Positions 8,209 through 16,067 of a DNA stretch of 41,847 bases are shown one piece after another; the stretch's first letter is position 1, and every line of letters begins with the position of its first letter. The notes beneath the pieces are model-generated. The model searched no databases, had not been told where the DNA came from, and worked only from the letters and a program-made list of their open reading frames with translations. Origin of the DNA: an uncultured Oscillospiraceae bacterium (GTDB taxonomy: Bacteria > Bacillota > Clostridia > Oscillospirales > Ruminococcaceae); contig CAJTSZ010000005.1 of the NCBI GenBank assembly GCA_910578755.1, positions 1-41,847 of the forward strand, read 5' to 3'. The position numbers and the translations under genes are program-made.

Positions 8209-9015
8209 TTACGGCTTTCTTGCCAGCTGCAAATCAATGGTGTCATAGATAGTAAAGGTTCCGCCGTACCGGTTTATTGCTTCTTCTATTTTTTCAAAAA
8301 ACTCTGTCCTAACCTTTTCTTCCATGGCGATGTGGTCCGAATATGTTCCCAACAAACCAATATACTCCTTAGCCGAAAATATCCTTGTCCTGTAGAACAT
8401 TGCATGCCTAATATCCACAAAGCCGTATTTTTCTGCAATTTTGGCAATATGGACAGCCTGTTCTTCTCCATATTCCCTCTGCTCCTTCTGTTCCTTGCCA
8501 TGGTAAGGGCAATAGTATTTGGCATACAGGCGGTTAATTTCCGCAGAAAGGGCAGGGTTTTCCTTATTTCCATATGGATGATTTGCAAACCTAGCAAAAA
8601 CCCCGCCCGGCTTTAGTATTCTGTAAACCTTGGAATACCCAACCTCCTCCATTATCCAATGGAAGGCAGTGGCAGAATAAACTAGGTCATATTGTGCCTG
8701 CGGCAGGGGCACATCTTCAAATTTCCCGGTGATAATGGAAAAATTTTCATACCCCTCAAATTTTTTCTCACATATTTTCGAGAAGTTTTCCCCACATTCC
8801 ACGGCTGTTACATTGCATCCCGTTTTTAAAATAGGCAATGTGGCCTGCCCGCCCCCAATTCCCACTTCTACAGCGCAGGAGGATTCGTTTATGGACGCAT
8901 AATCCAAAAGCATTCTGTAAAGGCCGTCCGGGTACCCCGGCCGCAGCTTTTCGTATGTTTTGGCAACAGTATCAAAGGCCCATTCCAAACCCTGTATTAC
9001 TGGCATAACCTTCAC
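8209..9015 (-). CDS. Class I SAM-dependent methyltransferase
   Basis: The 268-residue protein has a methyltransferase core: AVEVGIGGGQATLPIL (about 48-63) as the SAM-binding glycine loop, AVECGENF (about 71-78) as the acidic strand-2 end, DLVYSATAFHW (about 109-119) as motif IV, and RILKPGGVFARF (about 132-143). The substrate is unknown. Similar small-molecule or biosynthetic methyltransferases carry FDxVAxxYExxRPxYP near the N-terminus, seen here as FDTVAKTYEKLRPGYP. It starts with GTG (TTTGGAG upstream) or possibly ATG three codons later. It interrupts the usual mnmE-mnmG adjacency, with 100 bp before mnmG and 150 bp after mnmE. No terminator was seen on either side, so read-through from mnmE is plausible. 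Confidence 0.85.
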   Translation of the reverse strand: MKVMPVIQGLEWAFDTVAKTYEKLRPGYPDGLYRMLLDYASINESSCAVEVGIGGGQATLPILKTGCNVTAVECGENFSKICEKKFEGYENFSIITGKFEDVPLPQAQYDLVYSATAFHWIMEEVGYSKVYRILKPGGVFARFANHPYGNKENPALSAEINRLYAKYYCPYHGKEQKEQREYGEEQAVHIAKIAEKYGFVDIRHAMFYRTRIFSAKEYIGLLGTYSDHIAMEEKVRTEFFEKIEEAINRYGGTFTIYDTIDLQLARKP

Positions 9016-9165
9016 CCTTTCTCCAAATTGTTGGGAACCACTTCTCTGCCTATAGCTGAAAGCCCCTAAATATTTCCCCTGTTTGCCCTAAGCTCAAGCC
9101 TGCTGTATCCCTGGAGTAAGGCCAAAGTTCTTACCCAAACTCCCTAAATTGGTGTCTACCAACTG

Positions 9166-10536
9166 TTATTTCCCCACACAGAACCGTGCAAACACCTGCT
9201 CCACCACAGCTTCTGTGGCTTTTTCCCCAGTAAGGGAAAGGAGGCTATCAATGGCAGCATCAATGCAAACGCCCACAGCGTCCAATGTTTCCCCCGCCTT
9301 TAGGGCCTGCAGTCCTTGGTTTACCACGGAAAGAGCCTCCATAACACAGGCCCGCTGCCGTTCGTTGGCTATTATGCCGGCGGAGGTATCTACCTTGGAA
9401 ATGGAAAGCAGGTCAAGCAAGGCGGCGGAAAGGGCCTCTGTGCCCTCCCCAGAGGCAGCGGAAATTTCCACAACCTTTGGCACCCGCTGGCGGATGTACT
9501 CCACATCCATACGGCGCTGCAAATCCGACTTATTGATGATCCCAATTACCGGACGGTCCTTTATTTTCTCCAAAATCTCCTTGTCCTCCTGGCTCAGTTC
9601 CTCAGAGGAATCGAACACAGCGAGGATTAAATAGCTGGTGTCCAGCCGGCGGTTGGCCAGCTCCACCCCCACCTTTTCCACAGGGTCGTCTGTTTCCCGC
9701 AGGCCGGCAGTATCCGCCAGGTTCAGTATTACATCCCCTAACTGTATGGTGTCCTCCACAATATCCCTTGTCGTTCCCGGTATTTGGGTGACAATGCTCT
9801 TTTGGGTGCCGGAAAGCAGGTTCATCAATGTGGATTTTCCCACGTTTGGCCGGCCTACAATGACAGTATCTACACCTTCCCGCAAAATTTTCCCTGTATC
9901 GTATTCCTTCAGAATTTGATTCATATCCCCGCAAACCTTAGAAAGGGCTTCAGTCAGGTTTTCCTGTGAAACCTCCTCAATATCCTCGTCCGGGTAGTCG
10001 GTCCAGGCGGCAAGGCCGGCGGAAAGGGCCAGCAGCTGGTCCGCCACGCCGTGTATTTTGCGGTAAACAGCCCCTTCCCTGGCACTTAAGGCTGCCTGGG
10101 CGCTGTGGCTGCCCTGGGCGGAAATTAAATCCATTACCGCTTCCGCCTCTGTAAGCCCCATTTTACCGTTTAAAAAGGCGCGCTTTGTAAATTCCCCCGG
10201 CTGGGCCAAACGGGCCCCAGCCGCTATACAGGCCCGCAGGGTGCGCTTTACCAGATACAGCCCTCCATGGCAGCAAAGTTCCACCACATTTTCCCCGGTA
10301 TAGCTTTTGGGGGCATGGTATACAAAGGTTACAGCTTCGTCAATTTCCCCCTGGCCGTCCCGCAGCTTGCCGTACAGGCCCCGGTACCCGCCTGTTTCCA
10401 CCACTTTTTTGCCGGAAACGGAACAAAACACCTGGTCTGCTATTTCAAAGGCATTTTCACCGGAAATGCGCACCATGCCAATGCCGCCTACGGCCGCCGG
10501 TGTGGAAATGGCCGCAATGGTATCGTTTTCATACAT
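9166..10536 (-). CDS. mnmE: tRNA modification GTPase MnmE
   Basis: MnmE is the GTPase partner of MnmG in wobble-uridine modification. The 456-residue protein starts at ATG 10536 with AGGGGG upstream. Its N-terminus DTIAAISTPAAVGGIGMVRI is the typical start. A formyl-THF-binding domain and a helical domain enclose a G domain with GRPNVGKST (G1), DTAGLRETDD (G3) and NKSDL (G4). The C-terminus ends FCVGK, the conserved C-x-G-K with the cysteine involved in catalysis. The open frame extends upstream through hairpin DNA, but that part has no family similarity. Confidence 0.95.
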   Translation of the reverse strand: MYENDTIAAISTPAAVGGIGMVRISGENAFEIADQVFCSVSGKKVVETGGYRGLYGKLRDGQGEIDEAVTFVYHAPKSYTGENVVELCCHGGLYLVKRTLRACIAAGARLAQPGEFTKRAFLNGKMGLTEAEAVMDLISAQGSHSAQAALSAREGAVYRKIHGVADQLLALSAGLAAWTDYPDEDIEEVSQENLTEALSKVCGDMNQILKEYDTGKILREGVDTVIVGRPNVGKSTLMNLLSGTQKSIVTQIPGTTRDIVEDTIQLGDVILNLADTAGLRETDDPVEKVGVELANRRLDTSYLILAVFDSSEELSQEDKEILEKIKDRPVIGIINKSDLQRRMDVEYIRQRVPKVVEISAASGEGTEALSAALLDLLSISKVDTSAGIIANERQRACVMEALSVVNQGLQALKAGETLDAVGVCIDAAIDSLLSLTGEKATEAVVEQVFARFCVGK

Positions 10537-10644
10537 TATTTTTCCCCCTGCTTCTGCTTTTGGTGTGCTATCATTGGCAGCAGGCCCCCTTTGGCTTATT
10601 TGAAGTTCCTGCTGCAAAATACTTCTTCGGTCGGGCAAGGCTGA

Positions 10645-10720
10645 AAGTTGTGAAATATGAAAAAACTTTGTTTTTTCATATTTCCTAAGTTGGGCAAAGC
10701 CGAAGGCTTTGCCCAACTTT
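10645..10720. repeat. Two adjacent perfect hairpins
   Basis: The first is GAAATATGAAAAAA-CTTTG-TTTTTTCATATTTC (14-bp stem). The second is AAGTTGGGCAAAGCC-GAA-GGCTTTGCCCAACTT (15-bp stem) followed by TT. They lie between the mnmE promoter and mnmE, so they would be in its 5' leader when read on the minus strand. Confidence 0.75.
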
Positions 10721-10736
10721 TGTTTCATGTGAAACA
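10721..10736. promoter_or_regulatory. parS-like site, one mismatch
   Basis: TGTTTCATGTGAAACA differs from the window's three canonical parS sites at one central base (T for C). It lies about 7.2 kb from the nearest canonical parS (3542-3557), directly beside a strong hairpin. Confidence 0.6.
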
Positions 10737-10796
10737 ATGGCTCCCATGTTTGCCGCAAGAGCGTTTTCCCTGCTGCCCTGTACTTCAATACTCTAT

Positions 10797-10825
10797 ATTT
10801 TATCACATTTTCTCCTATGCCGCAA
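10797..10825 (-). promoter_or_regulatory. Probable mnmE promoter
   Basis: On the minus strand TTGCGG (10825-10820), a 17-bp spacer and TAAAAT (10802-10797). The leader to mnmE would be about 260 bases. Confidence 0.5.
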
Positions 10826-11168
10826 TAAATGGGTTTCTTCCAAAAGGGCCAAGGCTGCGGCATAGCGGGCCAGTGTTTGATTTTCCTACGGCAAGGAAGT
10901 ACAATAACAGTGGAATACCCTATCCGCAAAACACCACTTGTCAACAAAGGGGGCATCCCGCCAGCATCCCGGGTTTTTCCTATTTCTCCCCCAAGGCCCC
11001 CTCTGCGGAGAAACCGGCTCCCCAGGAGTTAACCACTGTAACTACCCATTGCAATAAGAACCACAAGCACACGCCAGAGTGCCCCCACACAACCTTTACC
11101 CGCCCTGCAAACAGCTGGAAGGGTAAATCCGGACAACACCTGGATATGTATGCTTAAACCGCTGTAAG

Positions 11169-11199
11169 CAGCCGCCTTTTCGGGGCGGCTGTCTTTTTT
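11169..11199 (+). terminator. Intrinsic terminator
   Basis: CAGCCGCC-TTTTCGG-GGCGGCTG followed by TCTTTTTT. No recognised plus-strand gene precedes it, so it implies an unseen transcript or only insulates the next promoter. Confidence 0.75.
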
Positions 11200-11253
11200 G
11201 TAATTAGGCCCCCAAGTCGTACTAGGGGGGTTCTACTATCCCCTTTCACTTCC

Positions 11254-11282
11254 TTGCCTTTTTGTGTAAATTGGTGTAAAAT
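11254..11282 (+). promoter_or_regulatory. Promoter of the GNAT-YjbR gene
   Basis: TTGCCT, a 17-bp spacer and TAAAAT, 33 bp before the ATG. Confidence 0.6.
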
Positions 11283-11315
11283 AAAGTCAAATTTACCATA
11301 ACAGGAGGCCACATT

Positions 11316-12122
11316 ATGAAGCTGCTCCCCCTTACCCCCCAGGACAAGGACTTTTGGTTCTCCCTAAATACCCATGGGAACCCGGAAACCTTTTTTAATC
11401 ACATAGCTGCCCAAACAGCCTACATCCTTTGGGAGGACACCGTCCCTGTAGGGCTGATGCACCACTGTATTTTGTGGGAGCACCTGCCCTTTTTAAACCT
11501 GCTGCTGGTTGCACCGGAGCACCGTAGAAAGGGCCTTGATGCAAAAGCTATGGGCCTGTGGGAGCAGGAGATGAAAGCCCAGGGCTTTGCTATGGTGCTC
11601 ACCTCCACCCAAGCAGACGAGGAGGCCCAGCATTTTTACCGCTGCCTGGGCTATGTAGACTGCGGCGGCCTGGTGTTCCACCATACCCCCTTGGACCAGC
11701 CCTTAGAACTGTTTTTGTACAAGGTTTTGCCACTGACGCCACTGAAGCAGACCCCTGCCGCAACACCATTCCAATTAGAAGACTACATGATGCAGAAACC
11801 CTATGTTACCCGGGAACCTCAGCCGGAACGGAACCGGGTATGCTATAACGTAGACGGCGTCTTGTTTGCCGTTATTACCTTGGACCAAAACAACCAGCCT
11901 GTTTACATTACCCTAAAGGTACCCCCAGAGCAAGGAGAGGCCCTGCGCAGCCAGTATGAGGATGTGATTCATGGCCTTTATGGAAGTCCTCTTCACCGGA
12001 GCTCCATTAAAATTGGGGGCTCTGTCCCCGAGGTATTGTTGAAAGAACTAGTGAATCAATCCTATCAGTTTAGCTTTAAAAGGATCCCGCTAAAAAGAAG
12101 GGTGGAGCTTCTAAACAGGTAG
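11316..12122 (+). CDS. GNAT acetyltransferase fused to MmcQ/YjbR-like domain
   Basis: A 268-residue two-domain protein. Residues 1 to about 140 are a GNAT acetyltransferase: NLLLVAPEHRRKGLDAKAMG (about 65-84) holds the acetyl-CoA pyrophosphate-binding loop, and EEAQHFYRCLGYVDCG the C-terminal strand block. Residues about 155-268 match the MmcQ/YjbR (DUF419-like, double-wing) fold, with FAVITLDQNNQPVYITLKVP, a substituted HRSSIKI in the place where typical members have a conserved His-Trp, and the end VPEVLLKELVNQSYQ. The substrate is unknown. AGGAGG lies 5 bp before ATG. It has its own promoter and converges on gyrA, against the direction of replication, with a shared bidirectional terminator. 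Confidence 0.8.
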   Translation: MKLLPLTPQDKDFWFSLNTHGNPETFFNHIAAQTAYILWEDTVPVGLMHHCILWEHLPFLNLLLVAPEHRRKGLDAKAMGLWEQEMKAQGFAMVLTSTQADEEAQHFYRCLGYVDCGGLVFHHTPLDQPLELFLYKVLPLTPLKQTPAATPFQLEDYMMQKPYVTREPQPERNRVCYNVDGVLFAVITLDQNNQPVYITLKVPPEQGEALRSQYEDVIHGLYGSPLHRSSIKIGGSVPEVLLKELVNQSYQFSFKRIPLKRRVELLNR

Positions 12123-12167
12123 AGTTCCCGGCCCCACGCTAGCCTCCTCCTTACAGCCTTACAAACA

Positions 12168-12212
12168 AAAAGAACTCCTTGGCGCCCGCTATGGCGTCAG
12201 GGAGTTCTTTAA
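12168..12212. terminator. Bidirectional terminator between GNAT-YjbR and gyrA
   Basis: AAAGAACTCC pairs with GGAGTTCTTT around an inner CGCC/GGCG stem. It is A-rich on the left and followed by TTTAATTATTT, so it can act on both strands. Confidence 0.8.
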
Positions 12213-12272
12213 TTATTTGTAAAAAAGGTGAAGGGCTATTTCTGCTCCCTTCCTTTAGGAAGGGGCTTTCCC

Positions 12273-14759
12273 TTAAGAAAGGGGTTCCTCCTGGGAAACG
12301 GTTTCCTCCCCTTCCTGGGTTCCCTCAAGGGATTCCTCCTCCTTTTCCACTGCTGCAATGCCAATGACCTTGGTTTGGTCGTCCAGACGCATTACCTTTA
12401 CGCCGCCGGCATAGCGGGACTGGGCGGAAATTTGGTCTGCCGGAATACGGATAACAATACCGCTGTCGGTAATTAAAATAATATCCTGGTCCTCATCCAC
12501 GGCGCAGAAACCAGCCACAGGGCCGTTTTTGTCGCAGTAGTAGTTACGCAGGCCCTTGCCCCCGCGGGACTGCAGCCGGTATTCCTGGGCGCTGGTGCGG
12601 CGGCCAAGGCCGCTTTGGGAAACGGTTAAAATGCTGTCGCCTTCATCTGCCACAGCCATACCAATCACATGGTCCCCTTCCTCCAAGGCAATGGCCCGCA
12701 CGCCGCGGGCAGTACGCCCAATCACCCTAGCGTCCTCTTCACTAAAGCAGATGCTCATACCGTCCTTGGTGGCAATAATCAGCCGGCTGCTGCCGTCGGT
12801 TATTTTTACCCAAGCCAGCTCGTCATCCTCGTCCAGGGTAATGGCAATCAGGCCGCTTTTACGCACGTTGGTGTAGGCGTTAAACTGGGTGCGTTTGATA
12901 ATGCCCTTTCGGGTAACCATAACAAAGTATTTGCTTTCATCCTGGATGTCGCTGGTTTTAACAACCGAGCTTATTTTCTCGTCCTTTTCCAAAGGCAGCA
13001 GGTTTACAACATTGGTTCCCCTGCCCGCACGGGAGCTTTCCGGAATTTCGTAACCCTTCATGCGGTAAACCTTACCCTTGTTGGTAAAGAACATTAAATA
13101 ATCGTGGGTGGAGCAAACGTACAGGTCGCTTACAAAGTCCTCGTCCCGGCGGGTCATGCCGGAAATACCGCGGCCGCCCCGGCGCTGAGTTTTGTAAACA
13201 TCCACAGGCTGGCGTTTTACATAGCCAAAGTGGGTTAAGGTAACAACACAGTTTTCCTGGGGAATTAAATCCTCAATGTCCACTTCGCCGCTTACAGCAA
13301 CCAGTTCTGTTCTGCGTTCGTCGCCAAATTTATCTTTTACTTCAATCAGTTCTTTTTTAATAATATCCAAAACCTTGGCTTCGCTGGCCAAAATTTCTTT
13401 ATATTCCCCTATGCGCTTTTCAATTTCTTCCAATTCTTCTTCAATTTTTTCCCGTTCCATGTTGGAAAGGCGGCCCAAACGCATAGCCACAATGGCTGCA
13501 GCCTGTACCTCGCTGAGGCTGAACCGTTCCATTAAGCGGGGCTTGCTTTCATTATCGTCCCGGGAAGAACGGATAATGGCAATCACCTCATCAATATTAT
13601 CCTGGGCTATTTTAAGGCCCTGCAAAATGTGGGCCCTCTCTTCCGCCTTGCGCAGGTCAAACACAGTACGCCGGCGAATAATTTCTTCCTGGAACTTAAT
13701 GTACTCCTTCAGCATTTGGGAAAGGGTAAGCACCTTTGGCTCTCCATTTACCAGAGCCAGCATATTGACGCCTACTGTTTCCTGCATTTGTGTAAAGGAG
13801 TACAGCTGGTTCAGTACAATTTGTGCGTTGGCGTCCCGTTTCAGGTCAATAACCACCTTCATACCGTTGCGGTTAGAAGCGTCCTGAATATCGCTGATTT
13901 GGTCAATGCGTTTTTCTTTTACCAGGTCGGCAATGTTCTCTATTAAGCGGGCCTTATTCACCATATAGGGAATTTCCGTAATAACAATGCGCTCCCTGTT
14001 GTTTTTGCCCTCCTCAATATGGGCCTTTGCCCGTAAAATAACCTTGCCCTTGCCGGTGGCGTAGGCGGCGCGCATACCCGCACGGCCCATAATCACGCCG
14101 CCGGTGGGAAAATCCGGCCCTTTAATATGGACCATCAGCTCGTCCAGTGTGGCTTCTGGGTTATCAATTAAGCAGCAGACGCCGTCAATTACTTCCCGCA
14201 GGTTGTGGGGGGGAATATTGGTAGCCATACCCACGGCAATACCGGTAGAGCCATTGACCAGCAGGTTGGGGTAGCGGGAAGGCAAGACCACTGGTTCTCT
14301 TAAGCGGTCATCGTAGTTGGGCATAAAGTCCACAGTTTCTTTTTCAATATCGGTGAGCATTTTCATAGAAAGCCTGCTCATTTTTGCCTCGGTATACCGG
14401 TAGGCAGCGGCAGGGTCCCCGTCTACCGAACCAAAGTTTCCATGGCCGTGCACTAGGGTGTGGCGCATGGAAAAATCTTGGGCCAAGCGGACCAAGGCGT
14501 CGTAAACAGAAGCGTCGCCGTGGGGGTGGTACCGGCCCAGCACTGTACCAACGGTATCGGCACATTTGCGGAAGGCCTTATCTGGGTACAGGCCGTTTTC
14601 ATACATGGTATATAAAATCCTGCGGTGAACCGGCTTTAAGCCGTCCCGAACATCCGGTAAGGCGCGGCTTACAATAACCGACATGGAATAGTCCAGGTAG
14701 GACTTTTTCATCTCGTCCTCAATATCCACCAGAATTAAATTTCCGCCTTCATTATTCAT
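12273..14759 (-). CDS. gyrA: DNA gyrase subunit A
   Basis: GyrA cuts and rejoins DNA in the A2B2 gyrase that introduces negative supercoils. The 828-residue protein (ATG 14759, AAAGG upstream; a GTG three codons earlier is less likely) carries the winged-helix and tower domains with catalytic Tyr122 in RYTEAKM. A C-terminal beta-pinwheel contains the GyrA box QRRGGRG, which separates it from ParC. Numbering matches E. coli in the quinolone-resistance region: HPHGDASVYD places Ala at 83 and Asp at 87. The C-terminal tail is acidic (EEESLEGTQEGEE). It follows gyrB after two small YcxB-like genes and ends at a terminator shared with the convergent gene. Confidence 0.96.
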   Translation of the reverse strand: MNNEGGNLILVDIEDEMKKSYLDYSMSVIVSRALPDVRDGLKPVHRRILYTMYENGLYPDKAFRKCADTVGTVLGRYHPHGDASVYDALVRLAQDFSMRHTLVHGHGNFGSVDGDPAAAYRYTEAKMSRLSMKMLTDIEKETVDFMPNYDDRLREPVVLPSRYPNLLVNGSTGIAVGMATNIPPHNLREVIDGVCCLIDNPEATLDELMVHIKGPDFPTGGVIMGRAGMRAAYATGKGKVILRAKAHIEEGKNNRERIVITEIPYMVNKARLIENIADLVKEKRIDQISDIQDASNRNGMKVVIDLKRDANAQIVLNQLYSFTQMQETVGVNMLALVNGEPKVLTLSQMLKEYIKFQEEIIRRRTVFDLRKAEERAHILQGLKIAQDNIDEVIAIIRSSRDDNESKPRLMERFSLSEVQAAAIVAMRLGRLSNMEREKIEEELEEIEKRIGEYKEILASEAKVLDIIKKELIEVKDKFGDERRTELVAVSGEVDIEDLIPQENCVVTLTHFGYVKRQPVDVYKTQRRGGRGISGMTRRDEDFVSDLYVCSTHDYLMFFTNKGKVYRMKGYEIPESSRAGRGTNVVNLLPLEKDEKISSVVKTSDIQDESKYFVMVTRKGIIKRTQFNAYTNVRKSGLIAITLDEDDELAWVKITDGSSRLIIATKDGMSICFSEEDARVIGRTARGVRAIALEEGDHVIGMAVADEGDSILTVSQSGLGRRTSAQEYRLQSRGGKGLRNYYCDKNGPVAGFCAVDEDQDIILITDSGIVIRIPADQISAQSRYAGGVKVMRLDDQTKVIGIAAVEKEEESLEGTQEGEETVSQEEPLS

Positions 14760-14830
14760 CGTTTTCACCCTTTATTTCCCTTATTTTTATACATAAGTTA
14801 TATTTATATATTTATATTACAAATTGTATT

Positions 14831-15427
14831 CTATTTTGCCTGGGTATGGTCCTCGTAATCCTTTTCCAGCAGCCCCCGCAGGCGGCGGCCAAGCTCCTGG
14901 TTTTCCTCCTGGGAAAGCTGGCTTTTGGGCACCGGCAAAAAACGGTTGCCCTGGTATTGGATAACATAGCTGTCCTGAAACTCCATTACCTTTTTTACTT
15001 CCCGGTAGCTTACTGTGGTCCCGTTAATATCCGCTTCCTTCCAGCCTATCGCCAGGTACTGCCCTTCGTCTGCCGCAAAGGATTTTGCCAGCTGGACGTT
15101 ATTGTTTAAGGAGCGTTTTTTTGCAAATAGAGCCATCATGGCAAAAATACAGGCGAACACTAAAGAAACGCCGTTGAAGTCCTTAAAAAACAGAATAATG
15201 TGCAGGGCTGAAACTACCATTAACACATTACACAGCACCCGAATGCGCCGGTGTTGGCCAATGGCCTTGTCCACCGCGCCAAAGGCGGACATCACCTCGT
15301 CAAAGGTCAATTTGTATTTTACAGAAAGGGCGTCCAGTACTTCCCATTCTTCCCCTTTGGTGCCTGCTGTACCCTGGGCAGATTCGCTTTCAGCCTCAGC
15401 CGTTAAAGCCTGCAATTTTTCGCTCAT
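14831..15427 (-). CDS. YcxB-like two-helix membrane protein
   Basis: This 198-residue protein has an N-terminal soluble part, two adjacent membrane helices (about 62-79 and 83-101), then a soluble domain with NGTTVSYREVKKVMEFQDSY and FLPVPKSQL, typical of the YcxB-like family. That family's function is not established. ATG has GGGGG upstream. It lies 10 bp after a paralogue of the same architecture, and both sit between gyrB and gyrA on the same strand, so they probably share a transcript with gyrase. Membrane topology is inferred from hydrophobicity only. Confidence 0.7.
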   Translation of the reverse strand: MSEKLQALTAEAESESAQGTAGTKGEEWEVLDALSVKYKLTFDEVMSAFGAVDKAIGQHRRIRVLCNVLMVVSALHIILFFKDFNGVSLVFACIFAMMALFAKKRSLNNNVQLAKSFAADEGQYLAIGWKEADINGTTVSYREVKKVMEFQDSYVIQYQGNRFLPVPKSQLSQEENQELGRRLRGLLEKDYEDHTQAK

Positions 15428-15437
15428 AACGCGCCCC

Positions 15438-16013
15438 CTATTTTAAATTTTCTACTGTTGTCCTTATAAACTGGTTGGCTTGTTCCAAATCTCGCTTTGG
15501 CAAAAGGATGTTTTTCCCGTTTTTTAAAAACAAAATAACCATACTTGGGGTAATTTCTTTTTGGGTAACCTCATCATAAAAAAAAGTGCCCTGGTGCTTT
15601 CCTTCGTAAAACGAAACCATTTTTTCATCAGTAAAGCAGAAATCCATAGTGCGGGAAAGGCGGCTGTCCTTTTTAAATTCCTTTGTTATGGACTTTTTCA
15701 GCAGGTGGGAAAACATAATAAACTGGTAAAACAGGTCAAACATGGCGTAGGCGAACACTAAAATAGCAAACACCAGCCACAAATCCTTATATTCCCAGCC
15801 CTGTGTTTGGGATTGGTACCCTACCAAAACAGAGCACACCACCAGCAGGGCGGAAAGTACCAGCGCTTTTTTCTGGGCCTTTTTTTGGTGGGGTTTGGAG
15901 TGTATTAAGGCGTATTCCACATATTCCTCTAAGTTTACCGTGCATTTCATGCGATTTTCAAAATCGTCTACCGTGAAAAGCTTTTGCTCCTTCATACTGG
16001 CTATTGCCCTCAT
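15438..16013 (-). CDS. YcxB-like two-helix membrane protein
   Basis: About 191 residues. After a short N-terminus, helices at about 50-66 and 78-98 (VLSALLVVCSVLVGY, LVFAILVFAYAMFDLFY) are followed by a soluble YcxB-like domain: TMDFCFTDEKMVSFYEGK, FFYDEVTQKEITPS, ILFLKNGKNILLPKRDL. The ATG chosen at 16013 has AAAGGGTGG just upstream; a GTG at 16022 or an ATG at 15995 are alternatives. Its relationship to the next gene suggests tandem duplication followed by divergence. Function unknown. Confidence 0.7.
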   Translation of the reverse strand: MRAIASMKEQKLFTVDDFENRMKCTVNLEEYVEYALIHSKPHQKKAQKKALVLSALLVVCSVLVGYQSQTQGWEYKDLWLVFAILVFAYAMFDLFYQFIMFSHLLKKSITKEFKKDSRLSRTMDFCFTDEKMVSFYEGKHQGTFFYDEVTQKEITPSMVILFLKNGKNILLPKRDLEQANQFIRTTVENLK

Positions 16014-16067
16014 TTCTTCCACCCTTTAGGCACCCAAAGGGTAATATACAAATAGCTATTTTAATAA

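Larger units (their letters stand above)
10537..11315. other. Long intergenic region upstream of mnmE
   Basis: About 780 bp without a convincing gene. It holds two perfect hairpins and a parS-like site (10645-10736), the likely mnmE promoter (10797-10825, minus), a plus-strand terminator (11169-11199) with nothing recognised before it, and the promoter of the GNAT-YjbR gene. The part from 10830 to 11165 has no identifiable feature. Confidence 0.5.

Noticed and set aside
10537..10956. N-terminal extension of mnmE by 140 residues
   Set aside because: The extension is read from the hairpin leader. The family N-terminus and AGGGGG both point to ATG 10536.
10657..11157. 166-codon plus-strand ORF upstream of the GNAT-YjbR gene
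   Set aside because: It begins within a perfect hairpin and crosses the minus-strand mnmE promoter, has no ribosome binding site and shows no protein-like pattern.
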